This document shows, piece after piece, positions 25,139-33,215 of a stretch of DNA of 33,266 bases. The DNA is from an uncultured Lachnospiraceae bacterium (GTDB lineage: Bacteria > Bacillota > Clostridia > Lachnospirales > Lachnospiraceae). Within the stretch, counting starts at the first letter, position 1, and each line of letters begins with the position of its first letter. The DNA lies in NCBI GenBank assembly GCA_910584325.1, contig CAJTZH010000022.1, positions 1-33,266 on the forward strand. Reading direction: 5' to 3'. The notes beneath the pieces are model-generated. The model was not told the origin of the DNA, made no database searches, and was given only the letters and a program-made list of their open reading frames with translations. Both the position numbers and the translations under genes were made by a program.

Positions 25139-26189
25139 TTTTTTTTACTATCTTCAGGAGCATGTGAAACAGTATGAATTTCATATCGTGTATTCGAGCG
25201 CGCAGAATACGTCACGTCAGTGGCATGCTGATAAAGAACGGATACAGAATTCTACGTTTTTAAAATCATACAATATTAAGTTTAAGAAACGTTATGACGA
25301 GCATGATATTTACATTCCCCACGGGGTAGGGAAAGTGTTGTCAGAACTGAAACCGGACGTAGTTGTCGCGATGGAGTACAATCCCACGATTCTGATGGCG
25401 ATGCGCTGGTGCAGGCGGCATAAGGTAAAATATATCAGCTGGACGGACGGAACGGTTTTTTCTGAGAGAAATATCGGGAAGGTGCAGAAATTGTCCCGAA
25501 AATATATATTTAAGAGAGCGGACGCGTTTATTGCAAGCAGTACCGCGGCAAGAGAAAATCAGATTGCGCACGGGGCGGACCCGGATAAATGTTTTAGAAG
25601 CTTTCTGACGGTTGATTTGGACAAGTATATCCGTGAAAAAGAATTTTACGGAAACAGAAAACTGGTCTGCGTTGGCGGACTGATTGTCAGAAAGGGCGTT
25701 GACCTTTTGCTGAACGCGCTCGCGCTTGCGGATTCGTCAATCGGTCTGGTAATCGTGGGGGAAGGCGGCGAGAAGGAACGTCTGATGAAACAGGCGGCAG
25801 AATTGAAACTTTCCGGCAGGGTTGAATTTAAGGGGTTCCTTGAAGGAGAGGATTTATACCGCTGTTATGCCGAAAACGCGGCGTTTGTGCTTCCCACAAG
25901 GGAAGACTGCTTCGGGCTGGTAACGCTTGAGGCGATGTGCGCCCGCCTGCCGGTTATTTCCTCGAAGTATGCCGATGGGGCGAGGGATTTGGTGGAACAC
26001 AACGTGACGGGACTTATCGTGGACCCGTATAACGAAAAGGAATTTGCAGGAGCAATCAACACGCTTGTTCTTGATGAAAATAAATTAAAGGAATTTGGCG
26101 CTGCCGGATTTCAACGGATTCATAAGTTTGCGTTCGAAGAGGTATCAAAGGGATACGTTGCGGCAATCAGAAGCGTTATCGGAGAATAA
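25089..26189 (+). CDS. GT4-family glycosyltransferase
   Basis: Retaining GT-B glycosyltransferase. The N-terminal Rossmann domain begins KRVVIITNIPSPYRVDFFYY. The C-terminal donor domain has GGLIVRKGVDLLLNAL, VIVGEGGEKERL and the E-x7-E motif EDCFGLVTLEAM, with ADGARDLVEHNVTGLIV after it. I set the start at TTG 25089, because GAGG at 25077-25080 is eight bases away and MKRVVIITN is the normal family start. In-frame GTG 25080 and ATG 25083 overlap or crowd that site. The gene overlaps the polymerase by about 50 bases in a different frame. Donor sugar unknown. Confidence 0.9.
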   Translation: MKRVVIITNIPSPYRVDFFYYLQEHVKQYEFHIVYSSAQNTSRQWHADKERIQNSTFLKSYNIKFKKRYDEHDIYIPHGVGKVLSELKPDVVVAMEYNPTILMAMRWCRRHKVKYISWTDGTVFSERNIGKVQKLSRKYIFKRADAFIASSTAARENQIAHGADPDKCFRSFLTVDLDKYIREKEFYGNRKLVCVGGLIVRKGVDLLLNALALADSSIGLVIVGEGGEKERLMKQAAELKLSGRVEFKGFLEGEDLYRCYAENAAFVLPTREDCFGLVTLEAMCARLPVISSKYADGARDLVEHNVTGLIVDPYNEKEFAGAINTLVLDENKLKEFGAAGFQRIHKFAFEEVSKGYVAAIRSVIGE

Positions 26190-26208
26190 CGGATAGTGAG
26201 GTTTATCC

Positions 26209-27945
26209 ATGAAAACAGTAAAAATGATGTTTCAGATATTTGAGAATAAACAAAAAAGGCAGCTAATCTGGCTGCTTCTGGCAATTATTGTCGGCGCCGG
26301 CGTGGAGCTTGTGAGTCTGTCTTCCGTGCTTCCCTTTGTGGAAATGATTACGGAACCGGACACGATGATGGACGACAGATATGTACAGATTGTAAGCGGC
26401 ATTACCGGGGTAACGGAATTTTCGGCGCTGGTTATTTTGATGTGCGCGTTGATCATCGGATTGTTTGTTATCAAGAATATTTATGTTGTATTTTTAAGTA
26501 ATTTTCAATACCGGTTTACGTATTACGGACTGCGTGATTTAAGCAGTAAAGTGATGAACGGTTATATGGAGAAGAGTTATCCGTTTTTTTTAAATCATAA
26601 CAGCGCGGAGCTTCTGAAAAGCGTACAGACAGATACGAATATGTTTTATGTCACGGTTTTAAACGGTACGCAGTTGATTTCGGAGTGTATCGTCTCGTTT
26701 GTGCTGGTGATTTATCTGATAATCAAGGACCCGGTGATTGCGATATCCATGGCTGTCGTGCTGGGAATTTTTGCGTTCGGGTTTATGAGTATTTTCAGGA
26801 AAGCGTTTAAAAGAATGGGCAACGAGTACCGTGTTTTTGTGGAAGAACAGATTAAATGCATGCATCAGTCTTTTGGCGGAATTAAGGAAATTAAAATATC
26901 CGATAACGAGCAGTTTTTTAAAGACCAGTTCTGGGATATTGCAGCGGGGCTTGCCAAAAATCAGGTAAAAAACGGCTTATATAACGCGATACCAAAGCCG
27001 ATGATGGAGACAATGGTAATTGGCGTGATTCTTGTGATTGTTGCGATAAAAACGGCGTCGGGAAGTTCAGCGGCATCATTTATTCCGATTATAACGGTGT
27101 TTGCGCTTGCGGCATTCCGTCTGCTTCCGTCCGTAAACAAGATTTCTTCTTATGTAGGCGTCATTATGTATAACAAGGTTGCGGTCGAGGCGGTATATAA
27201 CGAAGTAAACGAAATGAAAGGCAATCTCTCACGCCGGGAGAATACGATTGAAGAAGAAATTCTGTTTCATAAGGCAATCAGCCTGAATGATGTGGTATTT
27301 GCTTATGAGGGCGCAGAAAAGAATGTGATTGACCATGTGTCGCTGGAAATTCAGAAAAATACGTCCGTTGCGTTTATCGGACCGTCAGGCGCCGGTAAGA
27401 CAACGATTGTCGATGTGATGCTGGGGATTTTAAAGAATCAGCAGGGCAGCATTACCGTTGACGGTACGGATATCAGAAACGCCATGTCCGGATGGCACAA
27501 GAAAATCGGTTATATTCCGCAGGTGATTTACCTGATGGATGATACGATTCGAAACAATATCGCGTTTGGTCTCAAAGCTGAGCTGATTGACGATAATCAG
27601 GTGTGGAGAGCGTTGGAAGAAGCGCAGCTTAGGAGTTTTGTGGAGTCGTTGGAGGACGGACTGGACACGATGGTCGGGGAACTCGGAACAAGGCTTTCCG
27701 GCGGACAGCGTCAGCGTATCGGTATTGCAAGAGCATTATACAGACAGCCGGAGCTGCTTGTTTTAGACGAGGCAACGTCGGCGCTTGATAATGAGACGGA
27801 ACGCGCCGTTATGGAAGCAATCGACAGCCTGCACGGCAAGCTGACGCTGATTATCATCGCCCATCGTCTCACGACCATCAAAAACTGCGACGTGATTTAC
27901 GAAATCAAGGACGGTACGGTTGAGATAAGACAAAACGTTATATAA
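26209..27945 (+). CDS. ABC exporter, lipid/glycan flippase type (PglK/MsbA-like)
   Basis: Half-transporter expected to work as a homodimer in the cytoplasmic membrane. Residues 1 to about 330 form a type IV exporter membrane domain of six helices. The ATPase domain has Walker A GPSGAGKTTIVDV, Q-loop IGYIPQVIYLMDD, signature LSGGQRQRIGIARAL, Walker B LLVLDEATSALD and switch histidine IAHRLTT. Total 578 residues, normal for the family. The architecture matches PglK, which flips undecaprenyl-linked oligosaccharides, and no Wzx-like flippase was seen in this window. An alternative is lipid export. It is the last gene of the operon and its stop overlaps the convergent gene at 27938. Confidence 0.92.
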   Translation: MKTVKMMFQIFENKQKRQLIWLLLAIIVGAGVELVSLSSVLPFVEMITEPDTMMDDRYVQIVSGITGVTEFSALVILMCALIIGLFVIKNIYVVFLSNFQYRFTYYGLRDLSSKVMNGYMEKSYPFFLNHNSAELLKSVQTDTNMFYVTVLNGTQLISECIVSFVLVIYLIIKDPVIAISMAVVLGIFAFGFMSIFRKAFKRMGNEYRVFVEEQIKCMHQSFGGIKEIKISDNEQFFKDQFWDIAAGLAKNQVKNGLYNAIPKPMMETMVIGVILVIVAIKTASGSSAASFIPIITVFALAAFRLLPSVNKISSYVGVIMYNKVAVEAVYNEVNEMKGNLSRRENTIEEEILFHKAISLNDVVFAYEGAEKNVIDHVSLEIQKNTSVAFIGPSGAGKTTIVDVMLGILKNQQGSITVDGTDIRNAMSGWHKKIGYIPQVIYLMDDTIRNNIAFGLKAELIDDNQVWRALEEAQLRSFVESLEDGLDTMVGELGTRLSGGQRQRIGIARALYRQPELLVLDEATSALDNETERAVMEAIDSLHGKLTLIIIAHRLTTIKNCDVIYEIKDGTVEIRQNVI

Positions 27946-28840
27946 ACAGCCGTAACCATTTTCTTTTAATGCTGCCAAGGCGCGAGTAGTCATACATGGA
28001 ACGAAACTCGCGCATGATTTTTGCTTCCGGCATCAGATTTTCAAAAGTGCAGGAGCTGCTGCCCGAGATAAGCGTTGTGTCGTACAGATTGGAGTCCACG
28101 CAGTTTGTTCCGCTGTTGTCGCATCCGATATTGCGGACGCGGGATTCTTTCGGGTAGACGGTAAACATGTTTTCTTTGCTCTCCTGATAGCACCAGCGGA
28201 TAGCCCATGAATTGATTTTACCGTGTACCTGGCGGGAAAGCATGTCCGTCATATCAGGACCGCCTTCGTTAAAATGCTTTATCCGCGCGGAGTCACGGAT
28301 AAATTCTTCAAAATCGGAAACCTCCCAGTCAACTTTGTCAAAGCGGTTTTTCCATGTCGCCCATCCCCAGCTGCACCCTCTCGGAGACATATAAATGTCA
28401 TGCGGATAGCTTCGGAGGGACTTTAATGGGAATGTGTAGCCGCTGATGGACCAGATTTTTTCGTTGTTTTCATAAAAATCCAGCGCATTGTTCATATAGG
28501 TAAGAAAATCTTTTGACGTTGTCAAATCGTCCTCGACAACGATAATTCTTCCGTATTTATCGAGAACTTCCCCCGCGCCGCCGATAATGGAAGCGGCGAG
28601 TCCTTTATTTTGTTCTGCTTTGATAACGGTAACGCTCAGGAAACCGGAGTTTTTCGCAAAATCGTCAACCATAGCGCGCACAGCGTCAACGCCTTCCTGC
28701 GCTTTTTCGTTTTTTGCGTTGTCGCAGTAGATATACAGGTCGCTTTTGTCGGCGAGAACATTTTCGCGCAGGCAGTTTAATGTAATCCGGGCATGGTCTG
28801 CCCGGTTATAAACAAAAACAACAACCGGTGCCGGCATCAT
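27938..28840 (-). CDS. Glycosyltransferase, GT2/GT-A-like
   Basis: GT-A-like glycosyltransferase of 300 residues. The N-terminus PVVVFVYNRADHARITLNCL and the segment IIVVEDDLTTSKDFLTYMN, with a Glu-Asp-Asp metal site near residues 98-101, are typical of a GT-A group seen in glycan loci. SPRGCSWGWATWKNRF, about 55 residues later, is a further strong landmark of that group. The start at 28840 shares ATGA with the upstream gene, and GGAGG precedes it; a second ATG at 28837 is also possible. The 3' end overlaps the ABC exporter gene on the other strand by eight bases. Sugar specificity is not known. Confidence 0.85.
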   Translation of the reverse strand: MMPAPVVVFVYNRADHARITLNCLRENVLADKSDLYIYCDNAKNEKAQEGVDAVRAMVDDFAKNSGFLSVTVIKAEQNKGLAASIIGGAGEVLDKYGRIIVVEDDLTTSKDFLTYMNNALDFYENNEKIWSISGYTFPLKSLRSYPHDIYMSPRGCSWGWATWKNRFDKVDWEVSDFEEFIRDSARIKHFNEGGPDMTDMLSRQVHGKINSWAIRWCYQESKENMFTVYPKESRVRNIGCDNSGTNCVDSNLYDTTLISGSSSCTFENLMPEAKIMREFRSMYDYSRLGSIKRKWLRLFI

Positions 28841-30057
28841 AATGCACCTCCATTTACTTTTTCATATAATTCTTTATACTTCTTTATCATAACTTCTTCC
28901 GAGTAAAATTCCTCTGCTTTTTTCCGGCAGTGTTCTCTCATATCGGTAAGACGGTTTTTATCGGAAAAAGCGCTCTGAATCGTTTTAGCCAGAGCGTCGG
29001 CATTGCCTGTTTCAACAAGCCACCCGGTTGTAGCGTCTATCTGTTCCGTAAGTCCGCCGGAAGCAAATGCGATAACCGGTGTTCCGCTGGCGAAACTTTC
29101 AATCGTCGTGCATGGAAAATTATCGGCAAGGCTTGGGGTGACATATGCATCGGATAAGGCGTAGAGCTCATTCATAACTGCCTCGTCACGGATATATCCC
29201 ATCAAAAAAACGGTAAATTCGTCATGAAATGTAATCGGAGTGTTGCAGTTTCCCAAGACGACAAGGCAGTAATCAGATTTCTTTTCAATCAGCTCCAGCG
29301 CCGCCAGCAGGTGTTTAAAACTCCGAAACTGCGAATTTAAGTCGGAAGCCGCAAAAAGCAGAATATGCTTGTCTGCTGGAAAGCCGTATTTTTGCCGCAG
29401 CGCGACGACGTCGCCCGGGGTATAAAAGTTGGTATCAATTCCGTTATTGATGATTTGTATCATTTCATTTTTTAAAACAGATTCCCGAAAACGTGCGGCA
29501 AGCCATTCTGACGGGGAGACAAATACAATATTGTGTCCCGAAAAACTTGTTTTTTTTGCGGCAAGCATTTTATCGGCGACATTCATGCGGATGGCAGGAT
29601 ATGTTTCCGGTCTTGGACAATCTGTACAATCGCTCTTTGCCCATTTCATACAGTCAAAGGCATGGGCGCAGTGGCCGGTTATCGCCCACATATCATGAAG
29701 CGTCCAGACAACGCGGCAGTGACGGCTGATTTCTGCCACATCCCGGATACCCATATAATTTCCGTGGATATTTTGCAAATGTACAATATCAATGTTATGC
29801 TTTCTGACTGCATCAATAATACGCTTTGCCGCGTAACGGTCATATTTACGGTAAGGCGCGAGTTTTCCGTACACACGGGAAAAAAAGTAAGGTACCCTGC
29901 GCTCATAGATGATTTCATACGAGGAATCCGCTGTGTCGCCTCTGCCGACTAACAAATGCATTTTGATGTCCGTATTATCAAAACCGTGGAAGAGCTGGCG
30001 CGTTACTTTTTCCGCGCCGCCGCCCTGATAGGTTGTATTGACCAGTAAAATGTTCAT
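28837..30057 (-). CDS. GT4-family glycosyltransferase
   Basis: Retaining GT-B enzyme of 406 residues. The N-terminal domain shows MNILLVNTTYQGGGAEKVTR, the glycine-rich donor or acceptor loop, and IVHLQNIHGNYM with WTLHDMWAITGHCAHAFDC, a GT4 landmark. The cysteine-containing stretch CMKWAKSDCTDCPRP is a common insert in this subgroup. The C-terminal domain has LLFAASDLNSQFRSFKHLL, DAYVTPSLADNFPCTTIES (the E-x7-E-like region with Asn-Phe-Pro in place of Glu-Gly-Phe-Gly) and GGLTEQIDATTGWLV. AGGAGAG precedes the ATG. First gene of a two-gene minus-strand unit with its own promoter. It probably adds one sugar of the same glycan. Confidence 0.92.
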   Translation of the reverse strand: MNILLVNTTYQGGGAEKVTRQLFHGFDNTDIKMHLLVGRGDTADSSYEIIYERRVPYFFSRVYGKLAPYRKYDRYAAKRIIDAVRKHNIDIVHLQNIHGNYMGIRDVAEISRHCRVVWTLHDMWAITGHCAHAFDCMKWAKSDCTDCPRPETYPAIRMNVADKMLAAKKTSFSGHNIVFVSPSEWLAARFRESVLKNEMIQIINNGIDTNFYTPGDVVALRQKYGFPADKHILLFAASDLNSQFRSFKHLLAALELIEKKSDYCLVVLGNCNTPITFHDEFTVFLMGYIRDEAVMNELYALSDAYVTPSLADNFPCTTIESFASGTPVIAFASGGLTEQIDATTGWLVETGNADALAKTIQSAFSDKNRLTDMREHCRKKAEEFYSEEVMIKKYKELYEKVNGGAL

Positions 30058-30082
30058 GGTTCTCTCCTAAAGTTATATAGGG

Positions 30083-30111
30083 TTATTATATAACGTTATT
30101 TTTGCCGTGTA
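30083..30111 (-). promoter_or_regulatory. SigA-type promoter of the minus-strand glycosyltransferase pair
   Basis: On the minus strand TTTACA (30111-30106), a 17-base spacer and a perfect TATAAT (30088-30083). The leader would be about 20 bases to the ATG at 30057. Confidence 0.78.
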
Positions 30112-30135
30112 AACAGAATGGTAAACGATTTTTTC

Positions 30136-30164
30136 GTGACATTTCTACCATATTCATTTATAAT
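30136..30164 (+). promoter_or_regulatory. SigA-type promoter of the MaoC/SDR operon
   Basis: GTGACA (30136-30141), 17-base spacer, perfect TATAAT (30159-30164). The start would be near 30171, giving about 60 bases of leader before the proposed ACG start at 30232. It is divergent from the minus-strand promoter 25 bases away. Confidence 0.75.
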
Positions 30165-30231
30165 ATATTTGGTGTAATTTGGGAATTAATTGTAAAAAAT
30201 AATAAATAGTACAGGAAGAGGAGGAGCAAAA

Positions 30232-30651
30232 ACGAACGAATATAAATTTGAAGATTTAAAAATCGGACTGGAAGAAAGTTTTCAGTATGAAGTTACGCCC
30301 GAAAAAATTGAACGGTTTAGGGAATTGACGGGAGATATCAACCCGCTGCATGTCAATGATGATTTTGCGGCTAATTATGGATTTACCGGAAGGGTTGTGT
30401 ACGGAATGTTGTCGGCGTCGTTAATATCGACGCTGGGCGGCGTGTATCTTCCGGGAAGGTATTGCCTGATCCATCAGATAGAAGGATGTAAATTTTTGTC
30501 TCCGGTCTATCTGGAAGATGTCTTAACGGTCACGGGAACAGTCAGAGAATTGAACGAATCCGTGAAACAGGCAGTGATCTCGGTCAGTATCAGAAACCAG
30601 GAATCAAAGAAAGTATTAAAGGCGATATTAAAAGTCGGTTTTTTGGAGTGA
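30232..30651 (+). CDS. MaoC-like (R)-hydratase, apparent ACG start
   Basis: Hot-dog-fold hydratase resembling (R)-specific enoyl-CoA hydratase/PhaJ. The active-site motif is LTGDINPLHVND (Asp and His, spaced as in the family), followed by GRVVYGMLSASLISTLGG, the usual (hydratase 2) block. The N-terminal helix and strand (NEYKFEDLKIGLEESFQYEV, then TPEKIERF) are normal for MaoC proteins. Reading from 30232 gives 139 residues, a standard size. The only ATG/GTG/TTG nearby in frame is the TTG at 30325, which would delete this N-terminus and has no ribosome site. AGGAGG (30219-30224) sits seven bases before an in-frame ACG at 30232. So either ACG initiates, or the base call or allele is mutated from ATG. 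It is coupled to the SDR gene. Confidence 0.75.
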   Translation, partial: TNEYKFEDLKIGLEESFQYEVTPEKIERFRELTGDINPLHVNDDFAANYGFTGRVVYGMLSASLISTLGGVYLPGRYCLIHQIEGCKFLSPVYLEDVLTVTGTVRELNESVKQAVISVSIRNQESKKVLKAILKVGFLE

Positions 30652-30657
30652 TTGATA

Positions 30658-31389
30658 ATGAGTAAAGTTTTATTGGTTACAGGCGCGTCGTCAGATGTCG
30701 GTATGAAGCTGGTTCGGGATATATATGCGCAATACGGGAGGCTTTATTTACAATACAGAACCATGAACAGCGCGTTTGAAGCGCTTCTTGGGGAATTGTC
30801 CGAAAAAGCGGATGTTGTTCCTTTGCAGGTGGATTTGTCGGATATGGACAGCGTTTGGGGTATGGTAAAGCAGATAAAAGAGACGGACATACTGCCGGAC
30901 AATATTGTTCATCTGGCGGCGCCTAAAGCTTATAATAAGCAATTTCATAAGGAAAAATGGGAACATTTCGAGGCCGGATGGGAGGTCGGCGTTCATTCGC
31001 TGATAACGGTTTTGCAGGCATTTCTGCCATCCATGGTAAAACAAAAGTATGGAAGAATCGTGCTGATGCTGACAAGCTATACCAAGAATACGCCGCCGAA
31101 GTTTCAAAGCAGTTACGTTACCGTAAAATACGCGCTGCTTGGTCTTTTGAAATCACTTTCCGCCGAGTATGCGGATAAGGGAATTACAGTCAACGGCGTT
31201 TCTCCGGGCATGATGGAAACGAAGTTTCTTTCCGAACTGCCGGAGCTGATTATTGAGCAGAACAGAATGAACAGCCCGCTTGGACGGAATATAGATATTG
31301 GAGAAGTTCTTCCCGTTATCCGGTATATGTTGTCGGATTTGGGCGCGTCTATGACAGGACAGAATATTGTTATTTCGGGGGGACAGTAG
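30658..31389 (+). CDS. SDR-family 3-ketoacyl-type reductase
   Basis: Classical short-chain dehydrogenase. The cofactor loop is TGASSDVG (residues 8-15 from ATG 30658), with a downstream HLAAPKAY in place of the canonical NAG (NNAG) motif. The catalytic region has MLTSYTKNTPPKFQSSYVTVK, giving Ser and the Tyr-x3-Lys pair, and then GITVNGVSPGMMETKF. It ends TGQNIVISGGQ, the common FabG-like tail. I chose ATG 30658 over the TTG at 30652 because TTGGAG lies 10 bases before the ATG and the TTG is too close to it. Product 243 residues. It follows the MaoC gene after six bases, and the two enzymes may act in sequence on an acyl chain. Confidence 0.88.
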   Translation: MSKVLLVTGASSDVGMKLVRDIYAQYGRLYLQYRTMNSAFEALLGELSEKADVVPLQVDLSDMDSVWGMVKQIKETDILPDNIVHLAAPKAYNKQFHKEKWEHFEAGWEVGVHSLITVLQAFLPSMVKQKYGRIVLMLTSYTKNTPPKFQSSYVTVKYALLGLLKSLSAEYADKGITVNGVSPGMMETKFLSELPELIIEQNRMNSPLGRNIDIGEVLPVIRYMLSDLGASMTGQNIVISGGQ

Positions 31390-31408
31390 AACCGGTTTTG
31401 GAGGAAAG

Positions 31409-32356
31409 ATGGTTAAGCAGCTTTGGGGATTGTATTATAATTTAAAGTTCCGTTACCGGGATAAGTTTTATCCCAAAGATATCAGCAATAATTTTGATAA
31501 AAAAACTTATGCAGGTAAAAAATACTATACTATAGAAGCGGCGTCAGAGTTTATGGCAAAGCGGATTGCGTCAGGGAAACCGTTTATGGCTGCAAGATTC
31601 GGAAGCGTTGAATTATTTGCCATGAGAACGGCGGAGTTTTGCTGGAGCAGCAAAGAGGACAAGGTGACAGAACAGCTCTGCACCTGCGCCGGTTTTTTTC
31701 CCGAGGATAAGTCAAAGCTTTCGCGGTTTAACGAAGTGATGAAAGACGGCTGCGCGCAGCTTGATATATTGGGTGTCTGGTATCAGTGCGCGGAAGAGTA
31801 TTTTATTGAAAAGTATGCGAAAAATATCGCCGGAACGTGCTGGCTTGCCTGTTTGGAACCGTGGTATGCAAAAGAACCGTGGACGAGGGCGTTAAAAGGG
31901 AAGAAGGTACTGATTGTCCATCCGTTTGAGGAATCGATTAAGAGCCAGTTGAAAAACAGGGATAAACTGTTTGTAAACCCCGATATGCTTCCTGAATGTG
32001 AATTTAAGACGTTCAAAGCCGTCCAGACATCAGGCGGGCAGAAAGACGAGCGGTTTGGCGACTGGTTTGAAGCGTTGCAGTATATGTGCGGCGAGATAGA
32101 TAAGATAGAATATGATATTGCGTTGATTGGATGCGGCGCGTATGGTTTTCCGCTGGCGGCGCATTGTAAGAAAACAGGAAAACAGGCGGTACACGTCGGC
32201 GGCGCACTGCAGTTGTTTTTCGGAATAAAGGGAAAACGCTGGGATGAGATGGAACCGAAAATCAGCGCTATGTATAACGAGTACTGGAATTATCCGCTTG
32301 ATTGCGAGACGCCGAAGAATCACGGCGCAGTAGAGGGCGGTACTTATTGGAAATAA
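31409..32356 (+). CDS. Protein of unknown function, possibly GT-D-like glycosyltransferase
   Basis: I do not recognise a characterised family with certainty. The start is ATG 31409, four bases after GGAGG (31400-31404); an in-frame upstream start at 31367 lies inside the SDR gene. The protein is 315 residues and has no signal or membrane helix. An N-terminal motif reads KPFMAARFGSVELFAMR (58-73), reminiscent of the RYGDGE region in GT-D (DUF1792-type) glycosyltransferases. The C-terminal half has KKVLIVHPFEESI (165-177), DIALIGCGAYGFPLAAH (236-252) and VHVGGALQLFFGIKGKRW (261-278), a pattern often seen in hypothetical proteins of polysaccharide loci. The context supports a glycosyltransferase, but this is inference. 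Confidence 0.65.
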   Translation: MVKQLWGLYYNLKFRYRDKFYPKDISNNFDKKTYAGKKYYTIEAASEFMAKRIASGKPFMAARFGSVELFAMRTAEFCWSSKEDKVTEQLCTCAGFFPEDKSKLSRFNEVMKDGCAQLDILGVWYQCAEEYFIEKYAKNIAGTCWLACLEPWYAKEPWTRALKGKKVLIVHPFEESIKSQLKNRDKLFVNPDMLPECEFKTFKAVQTSGGQKDERFGDWFEALQYMCGEIDKIEYDIALIGCGAYGFPLAAHCKKTGKQAVHVGGALQLFFGIKGKRWDEMEPKISAMYNEYWNYPLDCETPKNHGAVEGGTYWK

Positions 32357-32396
32357 GAACGCATGTTAGTGACAGGGAAAGTAGAGAGGAGTAAAA

Positions 32397-33215
32397 ATGG
32401 CAGATATGAAGAGAGTTCTCCCGGTTTTGATTCATCATGAATCAAACGCGAAACCGCAGACGGGCGGGAAAAAAAATCAGGCATATTTACGCTTCTGCAT
32501 CGACCAGGCATGTAAATATAACGAAAAGGTGGTTCTGATTGGCGACGAGGCAAATCAGAAATGGTGCAGGGACTGGCATCACGTCGATGAATTCAAAAAC
32601 GAGAGACTGGAAAAATTCTGTAAAGTGTTTAAAAACTGGTCTTCCTATCCGTATTCTTGGTCGTTAAGCATTTATAAGCGTTTTTTTCTCTTTGAAGAAT
32701 ATTTAATAAGGAACGATTATACGGAATGCGTTGTTCTGGACAGTGACATTCTTGTGTATCTTGATTTTTCAAAGTATGAGCCGCTTTTAACCTGCAACGC
32801 GGCGATGGAAATTCCGAAGGCTCAGGATATGGAAGCGATGAAGATACCGAATGAGCTGCGTTGGGCGGCAAATGTAGGATTGTCGTATTTTAAACGCTCG
32901 GCGCTTACGGATTTTCTGGATTACTGTACGGATATTTTTGAGAATCATATGGAAGATGTGCTGCTGCCTAAGTGGGACGCGCATCAAAAATATCATATAC
33001 CGGGCGGAATCTGTGAAATGACATTGTTTTATCTGTGGCAGAAGACGAAACCGGAGGGAACGATTTTAAACCTGCTTATGCCGGATCAGGACGGCTTTGT
33101 ATTCAGCGGTCCAATCAGCGGGGAAGAAAATTATCTTCGCGGCGAGTGCGTGGTGGATAAATTGACGACGATTAAGAAGATTGTGTATAAAAACGGAGTT
33201 CCGCACTATATATGA
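32397..33215 (+). CDS. Predicted GT-A-type glycosyltransferase
   Basis: Protein of 272 residues. It starts KRVLPVLIHHESN, followed by AYLRFCIDQACKYNEKVVLIGD, a nucleotide-binding-like first strand and helix. The DxD motif is CVVLDSDILVYLDFSKY (Asp115 and Asp117). AANVGLSYFKRSALTDFLDY follows, as in the part that binds the acceptor in GT-A enzymes of hexosyltransferase type. The late segment HIPGGICEMTLFYLWQK has a histidine and acidic residue that could complete the metal and acceptor site. GAGAGGAG is the ribosome site before ATG 32397. It lies 40 bases after the preceding gene, in the same operon. The exact CAZy family is uncertain; GT8 and GT77-like groups are the closest in style. Confidence 0.75.
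   Translation: MADMKRVLPVLIHHESNAKPQTGGKKNQAYLRFCIDQACKYNEKVVLIGDEANQKWCRDWHHVDEFKNERLEKFCKVFKNWSSYPYSWSLSIYKRFFLFEEYLIRNDYTECVVLDSDILVYLDFSKYEPLLTCNAAMEIPKAQDMEAMKIPNELRWAANVGLSYFKRSALTDFLDYCTDIFENHMEDVLLPKWDAHQKYHIPGGICEMTLFYLWQKTKPEGTILNLLMPDQDGFVFSGPISGEENYLRGECVVDKLTTIKKIVYKNGVPHYI

Noticed and set aside
30325..30651. TTG at 30325 as start of the MaoC-like gene
   Set aside because: It would remove the conserved N-terminal helix and strand and start inside the active-site motif region; no ribosome site precedes it.
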